DNA of 64,000 bases from an uncultured Chitinophaga sp. (GTDB lineage: Bacteria; Bacteroidota; Bacteroidia; Cytophagales; Cyclobacteriaceae), in assembly GCA_902168205.1 (NCBI GenBank), contig CABHOK010000018.1, positions 1 to 64,000 on the forward strand, read 5' to 3'. This document shows, piece after piece, positions 49,654 through 58,279 of this stretch. Each line of letters starts with the position of its first letter. The first letter of the stretch is position 1. Both the position numbers and the translations under genes were made by a program. A model generated the notes under the pieces. The model ran no database searches and was not told the origin of the DNA. It worked only from the letters and a program-made list of their open reading frames with translations.

Positions 49654-50526
49654 TTACTTGCGTCCATAAACGGAAGTCAGGTAGTCACGCAGAGTAGCAG
49701 GCTTGCGGCTCAGAAGTTTTTCGAGGTCGGTGCCTGCGGTTTCAAATTCACCTTGTTTGATTGCCTCGCTGAACCCGGCAAATATGTCAATATACGCTGC
49801 AGGTACACCGGCTTGTGTTAAAGCGCTGGTATACTCCGCTATGGTAGGACTTGTATAGGCGATTGGTTTCCCCGTAACTTCCTGTAGAATCGTGGCAGCA
49901 TCCTGCAGGGTATAGCTTTCTGTATTACCGATGGTATATATTTTATTCTCGTGCCCGTATCCCATCAGAATGTTGGCGGCAGCTTCGGCCATGTCGTTAC
50001 GTGTGGCAAAGGTAACTTTACCATTTCCAGCCGGAAGAAAAATGCCCGTTTGCAGCACTTGTTCACCGAAGAACATGGGCAATACATCCGTGTATAAACC
50101 GTTCAGCAAGAGAGTATACGGTATACCACTCTCCTTAATCAGATTCTCTGTTTCAATATGCGACTTGCCCACACTGGCAATGGGCGATGTATCTGTTTCG
50201 TTTTTACGCGCAAAGCTGGTATATATAATGTGCTTTACACCGGCCTCACGAGCAGCCTTTACCGCATGTTGCTGTTGTTTCAGTCTGTCCTGAAGATCGT
50301 TACTCGATACCAGTAACAATTTATCAATTCCTGTAAAAGCAGATTTTAAGGACGCATAGTCGTTATAGTCGCCTTTTCTGATTTGTATACCTTTTGCTTT
50401 TAGTTCTATAGCTTTTGCATCATCGCGTACCAGTGCCGCGATTGAATTGGCATTGACACCTTTTTCCAGCAAATGATCGATCGTTGCTTTCCCGAAATGT
50501 CCTGTGGATCCTGTTATTAAGATCAT
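49654..50526 (-). CDS. NmrA-like NAD(P)-binding reductase
   Basis: A 290-residue atypical SDR: TGSTGHFGKATIDHLLEKG (NmrA/QOR2-type glycine motif), LVSSNDLQDRLKQQQHAVKA, KHIIYTSFARKNE and a long C-terminus ending SRKPATLRDYLTSVYGRK. It resembles YtfG/QOR2, NADPH quinone reductases. It diverges from an HxlR regulator, with two tandem operators and two promoter boxes between them, a common quinone-sensing arrangement. Quinone is a likely class of substrate. Confidence 0.88.
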   Translation of the reverse strand: MILITGSTGHFGKATIDHLLEKGVNANSIAALVRDDAKAIELKAKGIQIRKGDYNDYASLKSAFTGIDKLLLVSSNDLQDRLKQQQHAVKAAREAGVKHIIYTSFARKNETDTSPIASVGKSHIETENLIKESGIPYTLLLNGLYTDVLPMFFGEQVLQTGIFLPAGNGKVTFATRNDMAEAAANILMGYGHENKIYTIGNTESYTLQDAATILQEVTGKPIAYTSPTIAEYTSALTQAGVPAAYIDIFAGFSEAIKQGEFETAGTDLEKLLSRKPATLRDYLTSVYGRK

Positions 50527-50539
50527 AATTGATTTGAAT

Positions 50540-50567
50540 TTGTTTTGCCCAAAATTATCTACCTTTG
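50540..50567 (+). promoter_or_regulatory. Candidate promoter of the hxlR gene with divergent -7 box
   Basis: TTG at 50540-50542, a 17-base spacer and TACCTTTG at 50560-50567 fit the Bacteroidota consensus. On the other strand TAATTTTG (50557-50550) could serve the NmrA gene. The promoters therefore lie back to back, beside the operators. Confidence 0.55.
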
Positions 50568-50584
50568 CTATACATTAGTAACCA

Positions 50585-50619
50585 CTATACCAAAGTATAG
50601 CACTATACAGAAGTATAGT
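50585..50619. promoter_or_regulatory. Twin HxlR operators
   Basis: CTATAC-CAAA-GTATAG (50585-50600) and ACTATAC-AGAA-GTATAGT (50602-50619) are two inverted repeats one base apart, with the same CTATAC/GTATAG arms. A CTATAC half site precedes at 50568-50573. They lie after the -7 box of hxlR and so suit autorepression. Confidence 0.75.
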
Positions 50620-50635
50620 ACGATTGAAATGACGT

Positions 50636-50998
50636 ATGGGAAGATTATCAGAACTGGATAAAGTAAAGAGCTGCCCGAGTACGTATGTACTGGCAATCAA
50701 CGATACCATGAATGTTCTAAATGGGAAATGGAAGTTACCCATTATGGCCGCACTGGGATTTGGGAAGAAACGCTTTCGCGAACTGGAGCGCGACATTCCC
50801 AACATAACACCACGAATGTTGTCGAAGGAGTTGAAAGACCTCGAAGCCAACGGTGTACTAAAGAGAATTGTGCACGATAGTATGCCGGTGGTTGTGGAGT
50901 ATGAGTTAACACCGTCCGGTTATTCGCTGGAGACTGTGCTCGATTCCATGATTGAATGGGGGCTTCATCATCGCAAGACTTTTATAGGCAAGCACTAA
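50636..50998 (+). CDS. HxlR-family transcriptional regulator
   Basis: A 120-residue winged-helix protein with CPSTYVLAINDTMNVLNGKW near the start, LPIMAALGFGKKRFRELERD, MLSKELKDLEANGVLKRIVH and VVVEYELTPSGYSLETVLDS, the usual HxlR order. The N-terminal Cys is a possible redox sensor, as in QorR/YodB. It probably represses the divergent NmrA-like quinone-reductase-type gene through the twin operators. Confidence 0.92.
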   Translation: MGRLSELDKVKSCPSTYVLAINDTMNVLNGKWKLPIMAALGFGKKRFRELERDIPNITPRMLSKELKDLEANGVLKRIVHDSMPVVVEYELTPSGYSLETVLDSMIEWGLHHRKTFIGKH

Positions 50999-51045
50999 GC
51001 GATATATACCATTTTATTGTCACGCCAGATTTCAGAAAACACCAA

Positions 51046-51708
51046 ATGTCTGTACAGATCCACGTCCCCGATCACATTTTATATGAAGATGACTATATAT
51101 TGGTGATAAATAAACCAAATGGTCTGATGGTAGAGCCTGATCGTAACAATCACCCTAATCTGCTACACCAGGTACGTCAATACATTAAGGCCTCTGCACC
51201 TGATGACCAGGAAGTATATGCGCAACATATACACCGGCTGGATCGCCCCGTGAGTGGCATCGTATTGTTTGCAATACAACGCATTGTATTGAAGAATCTG
51301 AGTGAGCAGTTTGCCGAACGAAAAGTAAAAAAGTACTATCAGGCACTTACTGACCATGCGCCACAACAGCACACCGGAACATTGCTTCATTGGCATCGAA
51401 AGGAGAAAAAGAAAGCCGTGATCGCGGAGCAGGAATTCCCTTATGCAGAAGAAGCAAGATTGACGTATCACGTAAAACATTTTGCTGCAGATCGTTTCCT
51501 CTGGGACATTGAATTATATACCGGTAAATATCACCAGATCCGCGGACAGCTCGCATATATAGATTGTCCCATCATAGGCGATGCCACCTATACGTCCGGA
51601 GTTCCCTATAAGCCTGACGCCATTGCTCTGCACGCCAGCAAACTCATATTCAATCATCCCATTACCAACCAGGAGCTGATCATAGAAGCCCCAACACCTT
51701 TTATATAA
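51046..51708 (+). CDS. RluA-family pseudouridine synthase
   Basis: I use the ATG at 51046 (MSVQIHVPDHILYEDDYIL), giving 220 residues. The motif YAQHIHRLDRPVSGIVLFAI holds the catalytic Asp in HRLDRPVSG, and YEDDYILVINKPNGLMVEP and YTGKYHQIRGQLAYIDCPII are the flanking RluA motifs. The enzymes isomerise uridine in rRNA or tRNA. The short form lacks an S4 domain, like TruC/RluA-type minimal proteins. It is 47 bases after the hxlR stop in the same direction; the target base is not known. Confidence 0.9.
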   Translation: MSVQIHVPDHILYEDDYILVINKPNGLMVEPDRNNHPNLLHQVRQYIKASAPDDQEVYAQHIHRLDRPVSGIVLFAIQRIVLKNLSEQFAERKVKKYYQALTDHAPQQHTGTLLHWHRKEKKKAVIAEQEFPYAEEARLTYHVKHFAADRFLWDIELYTGKYHQIRGQLAYIDCPIIGDATYTSGVPYKPDAIALHASKLIFNHPITNQELIIEAPTPFI

Positions 51709-51718
51709 GACGTAAGCA

Positions 51719-52111
51719 TTAGGGCACGGGTATACTTTCGGTCAACATCGTTTCGCCTGCTTTGTTATAGTATGTGCATGTCAGCGCTATAGCATCAACA
51801 GTCCATTTCTCCACACCGGCATCTGCGGCTTGTTTGCAGAAGGTAAGGTAGTCAGTTCCTCCCTGCTGATGTACGACTAAATCTCGTTTGAGTACCACTG
51901 TGGAGCTGACGGATGCTATCGGCATGGCTATATATTTAGGATTGCTGGTAATTGTGAAATTATCAGATCCGAAATATTGCGTGTGTCCATCGGTAACATA
52001 ATTTTCATAAGACACAACGCCTAATTTTTTCAGGTCTTGTATATACCGCGGGAAATCGGCTCCGCTCTTTACTTTCGCGTGGGCTTCTTTAATACTTTGA
52101 AGAGTGAACAT
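51719..52111 (-). CDS. DUF1398 protein (YbcV-like)
   Basis: A 130-residue protein: SIKEAHAKVKSGADFPRYIQ, LKKLGVVSYENYVTDGHTQY and LTFCKQAADAGVEKWTVDAI match DUF1398, a family of small proteins also found in enteric bacteria, of unknown function. The length is normal. It converges on the RluA gene, with 10 bases between stops. Confidence 0.85.
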   Translation of the reverse strand: MFTLQSIKEAHAKVKSGADFPRYIQDLKKLGVVSYENYVTDGHTQYFGSDNFTITSNPKYIAMPIASVSSTVVLKRDLVVHQQGGTDYLTFCKQAADAGVEKWTVDAIALTCTYYNKAGETMLTESIPVP

Positions 52112-52177
52112 AGCTTTTTGTGTTTAACTGCAGGCAAAGGTCTATGTTCCTCCGGTGGCGCAATTGTAAAAAATCGT

Positions 52178-52948
52178 TTATGTGGTTTCCGTGGAAAAAT
52201 ATTGCGAAGGATTTTCGCCTGTGAAGGATTTGAATTCTTTTATAAAGTGAGCCTGGTCATAAAAGCCGGCTTCATACCCAAGTTCGGTGAATGATTTACC
52301 GGGTGTAAAATTTTTAAGGACATGCTTTAGCCGGACAATGGCAGCGAATTTTTTGGCGGAAGTGCCAACGGTTTGTCTGAATCGTTTTTCCAATGGACTT
52401 TGACTGGTGTGAAGTTGTTCGGCAAGTGTACCGATGCGGATGTTGCCTTTGTGTTGATGGATCAATGCTAATGCAGCTGCAACGAGTTTGTCAGGTGCTT
52501 CAACCGTCATGCGTGAGATCAGAAATAGTTCCACGATCGTGATCTTGTCCTGATCAGTTCGCGCTTCACCGAGTTGTTCTTCGAGTACAAGTAATTCCGC
52601 GCGAAGTATAAAATTTTCCAGCGATATACTCTCCTGAAACAATTCGTGCAGCGGTTGCTTAAAAAATGCTCTTGCTCCCGTTTCTCTGAAATATACCAGC
52701 ACACTGCCAATGCTGCCGGAATTTTTAAAGATTTTATACCGGTCGGTCAAACCGGTTACTCCTGCCGTTGCGAGTTTACTCTCCCGGCTATTCTCGACAA
52801 CGGATAATCGCCCTTTATATTGAAACCCGATAACGATGTTTGTATCCGGCAATACTTTATACGATCGCTCTTCGTCAGCTTCCTGAATAGCAAATGTCTT
52901 TACGAGGGGTTTAAGTATATCGCACGGTATAAAAACCTCAAAACGCAT
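52178..52948 (-). CDS. AraC-family transcriptional regulator
   Basis: I use the ATG at 52948 (MRFEVFIPCDILKPLVKTF), giving 256 residues. The C-terminal helix-turn-helix pair is in GNIRIGTLAEQLHTSQSPLE and LGYEAGFYDQAHFIKEFKSF, with PSQYF at the end. The N-terminal domain is DUF6597-like (a cupin-type fold in Bacteroidota regulators). Its target is unknown; the two genes beside it are DUF1398 and HxlR. Confidence 0.88.
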   Translation of the reverse strand: MRFEVFIPCDILKPLVKTFAIQEADEERSYKVLPDTNIVIGFQYKGRLSVVENSRESKLATAGVTGLTDRYKIFKNSGSIGSVLVYFRETGARAFFKQPLHELFQESISLENFILRAELLVLEEQLGEARTDQDKITIVELFLISRMTVEAPDKLVAAALALIHQHKGNIRIGTLAEQLHTSQSPLEKRFRQTVGTSAKKFAAIVRLKHVLKNFTPGKSFTELGYEAGFYDQAHFIKEFKSFTGENPSQYFSTETT

Positions 52949-53032
52949 AGCTACATAAAGAATATATATACTTTTTAAATCGTGCTGCCTACGTACACAC
53001 CCAAACACGTACCCGCGTAAACATGTAACTCT

Positions 53033-53377
53033 CTAAGCAAACGATGATGCCAGCCTGAAGATTGACAGCATGGACTGTCCCTTTTCAGTAATTGTATATT
53101 CGATGTGCAAAGGTTTTTCCTGTACCACTTTCTTGCTGAGTACCTGTGCATCTTCAAGTTCACGCAGGGCGGCTGATACAGATTGTTTGTTCGAGCCGGG
53201 GAGCTGGCGAAGCAGACTATTGAAACGAAGTGTGCCTTTGGACGCCAGATATAGGATCTGCGGTTTCCATTTTCCTGAAATAAGTTTCAGAATGGGTTCT
53301 GCCGGACACTCCATATAGTTCGGAAGATCGTGGTGAAGGGTAGTCACTTCTTTCTGACCACATGCATTGTAAACCAT
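53033..53377 (-). CDS. HxlR-family transcriptional regulator
   Basis: The start at 53377 (MVYNACGQKEVTTLHHDLP) gives 114 residues; an ATG two codons upstream is also possible. MECPAEPILKLISGKWKPQI, LYLASKGTLRFNSLLRQLPG, VSAALRELEDAQVLSKKVVQ and HIEYTITEKGQSMLSIFRL are the usual HxlR blocks, with a Cys in ECP. It diverges from the old yellow enzyme gene and likely controls it. Confidence 0.9.
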   Translation of the reverse strand: MVYNACGQKEVTTLHHDLPNYMECPAEPILKLISGKWKPQILYLASKGTLRFNSLLRQLPGSNKQSVSAALRELEDAQVLSKKVVQEKPLHIEYTITEKGQSMLSIFRLASSFA

Positions 53378-53547
53378 AAACAAGCCTCGTTTTTCTGTAC
53401 AAGTTATCCTTTTACAAAAAGGTTCAAAAAAAATAATTTGATTTTGATGGTGTGAACGTGGTTTTAAGCAGTCATGTTTCTTTGACTAATTGACTATACG
53501 GTGTCGTGTATTTGAATTTTGTGCCTGCAAAAAAAATACGCAACACT

Positions 53548-54633
53548 ATGAATCAAACAAGCAGCCCGGATCTTTTCAGTCCGGTAACGAAATACGGAAT
53601 AGAATTCAGCAATGCCATTGTGATGGCGCCTATGACGCGTTCGCGTGCACTGGGATCTGTGCCCAACGATCTGATGGCAACATACTATCAGCAACGTGCT
53701 GGCGCAGGACTCATTATTACTGAGGGAAATTCGCCATCACCTAATGGTATAGGGTATGCGCGTACTCCTGGTATATATTCTGATGAACAGATTGAAGGCT
53801 GGAAAAAAGTGACGAATGCTGTGCACGCTAAAGGCGGAAAAATCTTTAGTCAGCTTATGCATGTGGGAAGAGTTTCGCACTCGGCAAATATGCCTGCTGG
53901 TGCAAAGATACTCGCACCTTCTGCTATACAGGCGGCCGGAGATATGTGGACAGACTCGCAAGGTCTCCAGCTTAAAGAAAAGCCACAGGCTATGACAAGT
54001 GCTGATATAAAAGCGACAATCGCAGAGTTTGCCCGTGCTGCTATACATGCTGTTGAGGCTGGCTTTGATGGCGTTGAACTGCATGGTGCAAATGGATATT
54101 TACTTGAGCAGTTTTTGAATCCACATACAAACCAACGCACCGATACGTATGGTGGTTCTGTTGAAAATCGAAGTCGCTTTGCGTTGGAAGTAACAGAAGC
54201 TGTCGCAAATGCTATCGGAAAAAATAAAGTAGGAATGAGACTTTCTCCCTATAATGTTTTCAATGACATGGGGCTGTATCCTGAAATAGCAGAGACATAT
54301 GCGTACCTGGCGGAAGAGCTATCGAAACAGGATATACTATATTTACATGTGATCGATTATGCTGCTCGTACTTCTGATGAAGGACTGACACTGTTGAAAT
54401 CAATCCGCCTTACATTTTCCAATCTACTCATTCTCAACGGTGGGTATTCCCGCGAGCGTGCCGAACAAGTGCTGCACAACGGTGAAGCCGATATGGTATC
54501 GTTTGGAACACCTTTCATTGCTAATCCCGATCTTCATTATCGGTTAAAGCATGGTATAGCGCTGCAGGAATCAGACCCCAATACCTTTTATACTCCGGAC
54601 AGTAAAGGCTATACCGATTATGCTTTCGCCTAG
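53548..54633 (+). CDS. nemA: Alkene reductase, old yellow enzyme family
   Basis: I start at 53548 (MNQTSSPDLFSPVTKYGIE), giving 361 residues. MAPMTRSRALGSVPNDLMATYY, then GLIITEGNSPSPNGIGYART, then LHGANGYLLEQFLNPHTNQR, TYGGSVENRSRFALEVTEAV and the FMN-binding end (GTPFIANPDLHYRLKHG) are the OYE signature. These FMN enzymes use NAD(P)H to reduce activated alkenes, nitro compounds and quinones. The HxlR divergent gene suggests induction by electrophiles. The symbol is by analogy only. Confidence 0.92.
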   Translation: MNQTSSPDLFSPVTKYGIEFSNAIVMAPMTRSRALGSVPNDLMATYYQQRAGAGLIITEGNSPSPNGIGYARTPGIYSDEQIEGWKKVTNAVHAKGGKIFSQLMHVGRVSHSANMPAGAKILAPSAIQAAGDMWTDSQGLQLKEKPQAMTSADIKATIAEFARAAIHAVEAGFDGVELHGANGYLLEQFLNPHTNQRTDTYGGSVENRSRFALEVTEAVANAIGKNKVGMRLSPYNVFNDMGLYPEIAETYAYLAEELSKQDILYLHVIDYAARTSDEGLTLLKSIRLTFSNLLILNGGYSRERAEQVLHNGEADMVSFGTPFIANPDLHYRLKHGIALQESDPNTFYTPDSKGYTDYAFA

Positions 54634-54657
54634 AAGATTGTTTTTTTATGATACAGG

Positions 54658-54693
54658 GAATGCGGTGTATAGCTATCTATATACACCGCATTC
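54658..54693. terminator. Bidirectional terminator hairpin
   Basis: GAATGCGGTGTATA and TATACACCGCATTC are perfect 14-base arms around GCTATCTA. T runs lie on the left (TTTTTTTATG) and after the right arm is TTTACAAC. It separates the convergent old yellow enzyme and SDR genes. Confidence 0.8.
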
Positions 54694-54720
54694 TTTACAA
54701 CTATATATAGCATTTCAATA

Positions 54721-55620
54721 CTATAACGCTGTGGCTGTTGCCGGTAACTGGAACAGAGAGGCATAGTTTTGTGCAAATGCCTGGAACGTGCGTGGCGCAT
54801 GCCCGGTACTGTCATGAACGGCCGTGCTGATTTCGGATGCTTCTCCCCGCGCATAGTGAGCGTAGTCTTCCAGCAATCCATCAGCCTGCCAAACGGGAAA
54901 TCCAACGTGCAGTAAAGCGTGACGCATCTCTTGCGGTGATACATTTATAAATTTTACCTGGTATCCGAATGCATCGGAAAAACGCATAGCCATTTCGGTG
55001 TGGGTTAATGCCTCCGGTCCAGTAATGTTATAAATCTTATTGGCATGATTGCTTTCCGTCAATGCTGCAGCCGCAACTGCTGCTATGTCCCGGACATCCA
55101 CTGCGCTTATTTTTGCATCACCGACAGCAGCAAAGAATTTACCCTGCTTTGTTATAGGCTCACGGAAGCCGAGAAACCCCTGCATATACAGATTCGGTCG
55201 GAGAAACGTATAGTCTATGTCCGTTGCTTTTATTTTTTGCTCGATCGCAGCATGGTATCGCAGAAAGCGTACCGGTGAATGTATATCAGCTGCAAACTGC
55301 GATAGTTTTACAATATGCTGCACGCCTGTTTCGCATGCCGCGTTTACAAAATTAGTCTGAAGTTGTTCGGCCTGTTCGGACGAATTGGTGAGGAGAAACG
55401 CGCGCTCAATTCCCTGCAGGGCATTCCGTATACTTTGTAAGTCGTTGAGATCGCCTATAGCAAGTTCTGCTCCGAGGTAAGCGAGTGTGGCGGCATTCTC
55501 GAACGATCGTACCAGTGCGCGAAAAGGTATGCCCTTGGCCGCGAGTGCTCTTGCCAGTTCTGTACCTACACTTCCGGTTGCGCCTGTAATCAGGATAGAT
55601 GGTGATTTCTTCGTTGTCAT
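54721..55620 (-). CDS. NmrA-like NAD(P)-binding reductase
   Basis: I start at 55620 (MTTKKSPSILITGATGSVG), giving 299 residues. GATGSVGTELARALAAKGIP is the glycine motif; LAIGDLNDLQSIRNALQGIE, TNSSEQAEQLQTNFVNAACE and RPNLYMQGFLGFREPI match the NmrA/SDR family. It follows an AraC regulator by 85 bases on the same strand and is likely its target. Substrate unknown. A second member is at 49654-50526. Confidence 0.88.
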   Translation of the reverse strand: MTTKKSPSILITGATGSVGTELARALAAKGIPFRALVRSFENAATLAYLGAELAIGDLNDLQSIRNALQGIERAFLLTNSSEQAEQLQTNFVNAACETGVQHIVKLSQFAADIHSPVRFLRYHAAIEQKIKATDIDYTFLRPNLYMQGFLGFREPITKQGKFFAAVGDAKISAVDVRDIAAVAAAALTESNHANKIYNITGPEALTHTEMAMRFSDAFGYQVKFINVSPQEMRHALLHVGFPVWQADGLLEDYAHYARGEASEISTAVHDSTGHAPRTFQAFAQNYASLFQLPATATAL

Positions 55621-55705
55621 ATTTTTGTTTGTTTCGTTTGATATGACAAAGGTGTAAAGACGACTCTCCGGGAAATTGTAAGAAAACGAAAAATGGCAAC
55701 AACCG

Positions 55706-56545
55706 TTATTCAGGTCTGGCAATGCAGATGTCCTGTTGAAACTTCAGGAACCTGGTGGGCGAAAGGTTGAGGTAATGTTTGAAATCGTGAATAAGCTGAC
55801 TCTGATCGTAGTAACCAAATTGTGTAACTACATCCTGCCAGTCCACAGGCTTACTGGTTTCAGTAACGGAACGTCCCAGGTATTCAATCGTATTTAGAAA
55901 GCGCTGATACCGCGCCATCTCTTTAGCGCTATACCCCAGGTGTTTTTTATACTTTAACTGAATGTTGCGTTCGCTTTGTTGGGTGTCTTGTGCTACAACC
56001 TTGATCGCATTTACATTTGAGTCCTGCGTATACTGGTCGAGTTGTTCGAGCGTTTCATCTTTGTCCTTTAAATAAGGTTGCGCAAATTCGAGTAAAACTT
56101 GTATACGATCCGCTGTATGCTTGCTTTTTAAAATGGACCACAGGTTGTTGAAACAGTTATCGTTTATGATCGTATCCGGATCAACCGAGATTTGTGTTGA
56201 GGCAAGTGCTCGCCCGAAGAAGCGGAAGAACCCATCTGATTTGAAATTAACGACCAGCATGTCGACTTCAGGAGGCAGCGTGTAGTCAATGGGTTGTTTT
56301 ATAGGTCCGAGTACAACTACTTTATCGAGGTCAAGCATGGAACCTTTTGGTGATGTAAAGCGGACGGTTTCTCCAAAACTAAATATCAATATGGTTTGAT
56401 ACGAAGGCAACAGTGTTTTATGTACCGCTTCATTCGTAAGATTACGCGCTTCATAGAAATGCGTGAATACATCCTCAAATGCTGCAGGTGCAGCAATCCG
56501 TGATCCGATGTAGGCAGGCTCGCCCTGATGCGATGTATTCTTCAT
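55706..56545 (-). CDS. AraC-family transcriptional regulator
   Basis: A 279-residue protein with an N-terminal sensor domain of about 130 residues (beta-rich, PSYQTILIFSFGETVRFTSP) and a C-terminal AraC pair: NAIKVVAQDTQQSERNIQLK and VVTQFGYYDQSQLIHDFKHY, with LNLSPTRFLKFQ. It is 39 bases from the sigma-factor gene end and 85 bases from the SDR start, so it probably leads the SDR gene. Confidence 0.88.
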   Translation of the reverse strand: MKNTSHQGEPAYIGSRIAAPAAFEDVFTHFYEARNLTNEAVHKTLLPSYQTILIFSFGETVRFTSPKGSMLDLDKVVVLGPIKQPIDYTLPPEVDMLVVNFKSDGFFRFFGRALASTQISVDPDTIINDNCFNNLWSILKSKHTADRIQVLLEFAQPYLKDKDETLEQLDQYTQDSNVNAIKVVAQDTQQSERNIQLKYKKHLGYSAKEMARYQRFLNTIEYLGRSVTETSKPVDWQDVVTQFGYYDQSQLIHDFKHYLNLSPTRFLKFQQDICIARPE

Positions 56546-56584
56546 GGTCCCAATATAGTATAAATGTGTTGTGTAATATATGAC

Positions 56585-57814
56585 TTATGGCTGTGCCAGA
56601 TTATTGATCTTTTGCTGAATATTCTCTTTCTCCGTTTCTGTTTTGGCAAGTGACCACGCTCGTTCAAAGTTTGATTTGGCTTTGTTTACATCAATCGCCT
56701 TGTATAACTCTCCCAACAAAATGAAATAAAAGTGACTATGTTCCAGTCGAAGTTGTTCCGCCTCTTTCAACGCTGCCGGCGCACCGTGTACTTTGTACAA
56801 AGCGAACGCCCGGTTAAGCGCTACGCTTGGAGAGTAGTTGATCGTTAAAAGTTGATTGTATAGATAAAGTATATCTTCCCATTTTTCTGGCGAGTCTTCT
56901 TTTATACAATGCCAATAGGCAATACGCGCTTCCAGGTGATAAGACGTTATTTCTTCGCCTTGGACTGAACGCTCCAGAAAATACACACCTTGTTGGATTA
57001 GTGCCTGATCCCAGAGCGCTTCGTTCTGATCTTCATATAGTATCAAAGAGTCTTCGCTCGTTTGCCGTGCATTAAATCGGGAAGCATGAAAACACATCAG
57101 TGCGAGTAATGCGTTCGTTTGGGGCTCATCGGTACTTTTGTACTCTGTCAGCATCAGGCATAGACGCAATGCCTCCAGGCAAAGATCTTTTCGCAGAATG
57201 GCATTCTGTGTTTTTGAGTAGTAACCTTCTGTAAAGAGCAGATATAGTATGTGCAATACATTATCAAGTCGGCTGGCTATTTCGTTTTCCGGAGGCAGCT
57301 CCATTTTAATTTTCTCTTCACGGAGTTTTTCTTTCGCACGGAACAGCCTTTTATTAATTGTTTCTTTGTTGGAGAGGAAAGCCTCTGCAATTTCATCAAT
57401 TCCAAAACCACAGAGTATACGCAACGCAAGGCCTATCTGCGCTTCGCTGGCGATAGCCGGTGTACAAATAGCGAAAAGCATTTGCAGCTGACTATCGCGA
57501 ATATTTTGTGTTGAGAAATCAGGCTCGTCTTCTACCGATGGGACCGCTAGTTCCGGCACTACTTTCTCCTCGTAGATCTTGTTCCTTCGGAAATGATAAA
57601 GCGTTTTTTGTTTGGCTACGACATACAGCCATGCCGTTGGATTTTCAGGAATGCCCTTCATTCCCCAGTTTTCAGCAGCCAGCAGAAATGTTTCACTGAC
57701 GATATCTTCTGCCAATTCAATATGCTGCAACCCGAACTGCTTACTGATAACGGCAACCATTTTACTGAACTCCTGCTGGAAGAGTTCTTTAAGCGAACGA
57801 TTTTCTCTTTCCAT
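56585..57814 (-). CDS. RNA polymerase ECF sigma factor with TPR-like C-terminus (ECF42-like)
   Basis: A 409-residue protein. Sigma2 is in the N-terminus (LAEDIVSETFLLAAENWGMK) and sigma4 follows (LRILCGFGIDEIAEAFLSNK, ETINKRLFRAKEKLREEKIK). About 220 residues of C-terminal helical TPR-like repeats (LYLLFTEGYYSKTQNAILRK, LLALMCFHASRFNARQTSED, VALNRAFALYKVHGAPAALK) are typical of the DUF6596-type ECF42 group. No anti-sigma factor is adjacent, as known for this group, whose C-terminal extension and DGPF-type partner gene are thought to control activity. The DGPF gene is directly upstream. Confidence 0.9.
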   Translation of the reverse strand: MERENRSLKELFQQEFSKMVAVISKQFGLQHIELAEDIVSETFLLAAENWGMKGIPENPTAWLYVVAKQKTLYHFRRNKIYEEKVVPELAVPSVEDEPDFSTQNIRDSQLQMLFAICTPAIASEAQIGLALRILCGFGIDEIAEAFLSNKETINKRLFRAKEKLREEKIKMELPPENEIASRLDNVLHILYLLFTEGYYSKTQNAILRKDLCLEALRLCLMLTEYKSTDEPQTNALLALMCFHASRFNARQTSEDSLILYEDQNEALWDQALIQQGVYFLERSVQGEEITSYHLEARIAYWHCIKEDSPEKWEDILYLYNQLLTINYSPSVALNRAFALYKVHGAPAALKEAEQLRLEHSHFYFILLGELYKAIDVNKAKSNFERAWSLAKTETEKENIQQKINNLAQP

Positions 57815-57824
57815 AGTTAAATTG

Positions 57825-57856
57825 AAAAACCACTCCGGTTGATCAGAGTGGTTTTT
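57825..57856 (-). terminator. Intrinsic terminator between the DGPF and sigma genes
   Basis: AAAAACCACTC and GAGTGGTTTTT are perfect 11-base arms around CGGTTGATCA. On the minus strand it ends in TTTTT and lies 16 bases after the DGPF gene stop and 11 bases before the sigma start, so the sigma gene may have its own promoter or be attenuated. Confidence 0.8.
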
Positions 57857-57871
57857 GTCAGCTATAATTCG

Positions 57872-58210
57872 TTAACTCATAATCTGTCGGATCTCAACAC
57901 TGCCGTTAGCATCTATAGCCGGGCAGCCATGTGCCAGTGTAGTGGCTTCATCAAGACTTTCTGCCTTTACAACAAGAAAGCTGCCGAGGCGTTCGCGGAT
58001 TTCTACAAAGGGTCCATCAGTTACAACACCTCCGGCCTTCAATACTTTCCCTTCCATGCTAAGACGTGTACCGTTGCCTGCTAATTTACCTTGTGCCGCT
58101 ATACCACCTACCCAGTTCTTCCATTTTTCAGTAAGTACTTGCATATCTTTCGGTGATATGTTGCTATGGTCAAAGCTCGGTTGACGGAATAATAATAGAA
58201 AATCTTTCAT
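57872..58210 (-). CDS. YCII / DGPF-domain protein
   Basis: The 112-residue protein has the DGPF motif in GGVVTDGPFVEIRERLGSFL, after GTRLSMEGKVLKA, and the start MKDFLLLFRQPSFDHSNISP is typical. DGPF (PF03795, YCII-like) proteins often lie beside ECF42 sigma factors, and are small redox- or signalling-related proteins of unknown activity. The pairing here matches this known link. Confidence 0.9.
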   Translation of the reverse strand: MKDFLLLFRQPSFDHSNISPKDMQVLTEKWKNWVGGIAAQGKLAGNGTRLSMEGKVLKAGGVVTDGPFVEIRERLGSFLVVKAESLDEATTLAHGCPAIDANGSVEIRQIMS

Positions 58211-58279
58211 AATTATAGTTTATAGGTTGTGCGATATCTCTTCAATTGTGTCTTTCAATTTACAAAGTAAAATTAAAGG

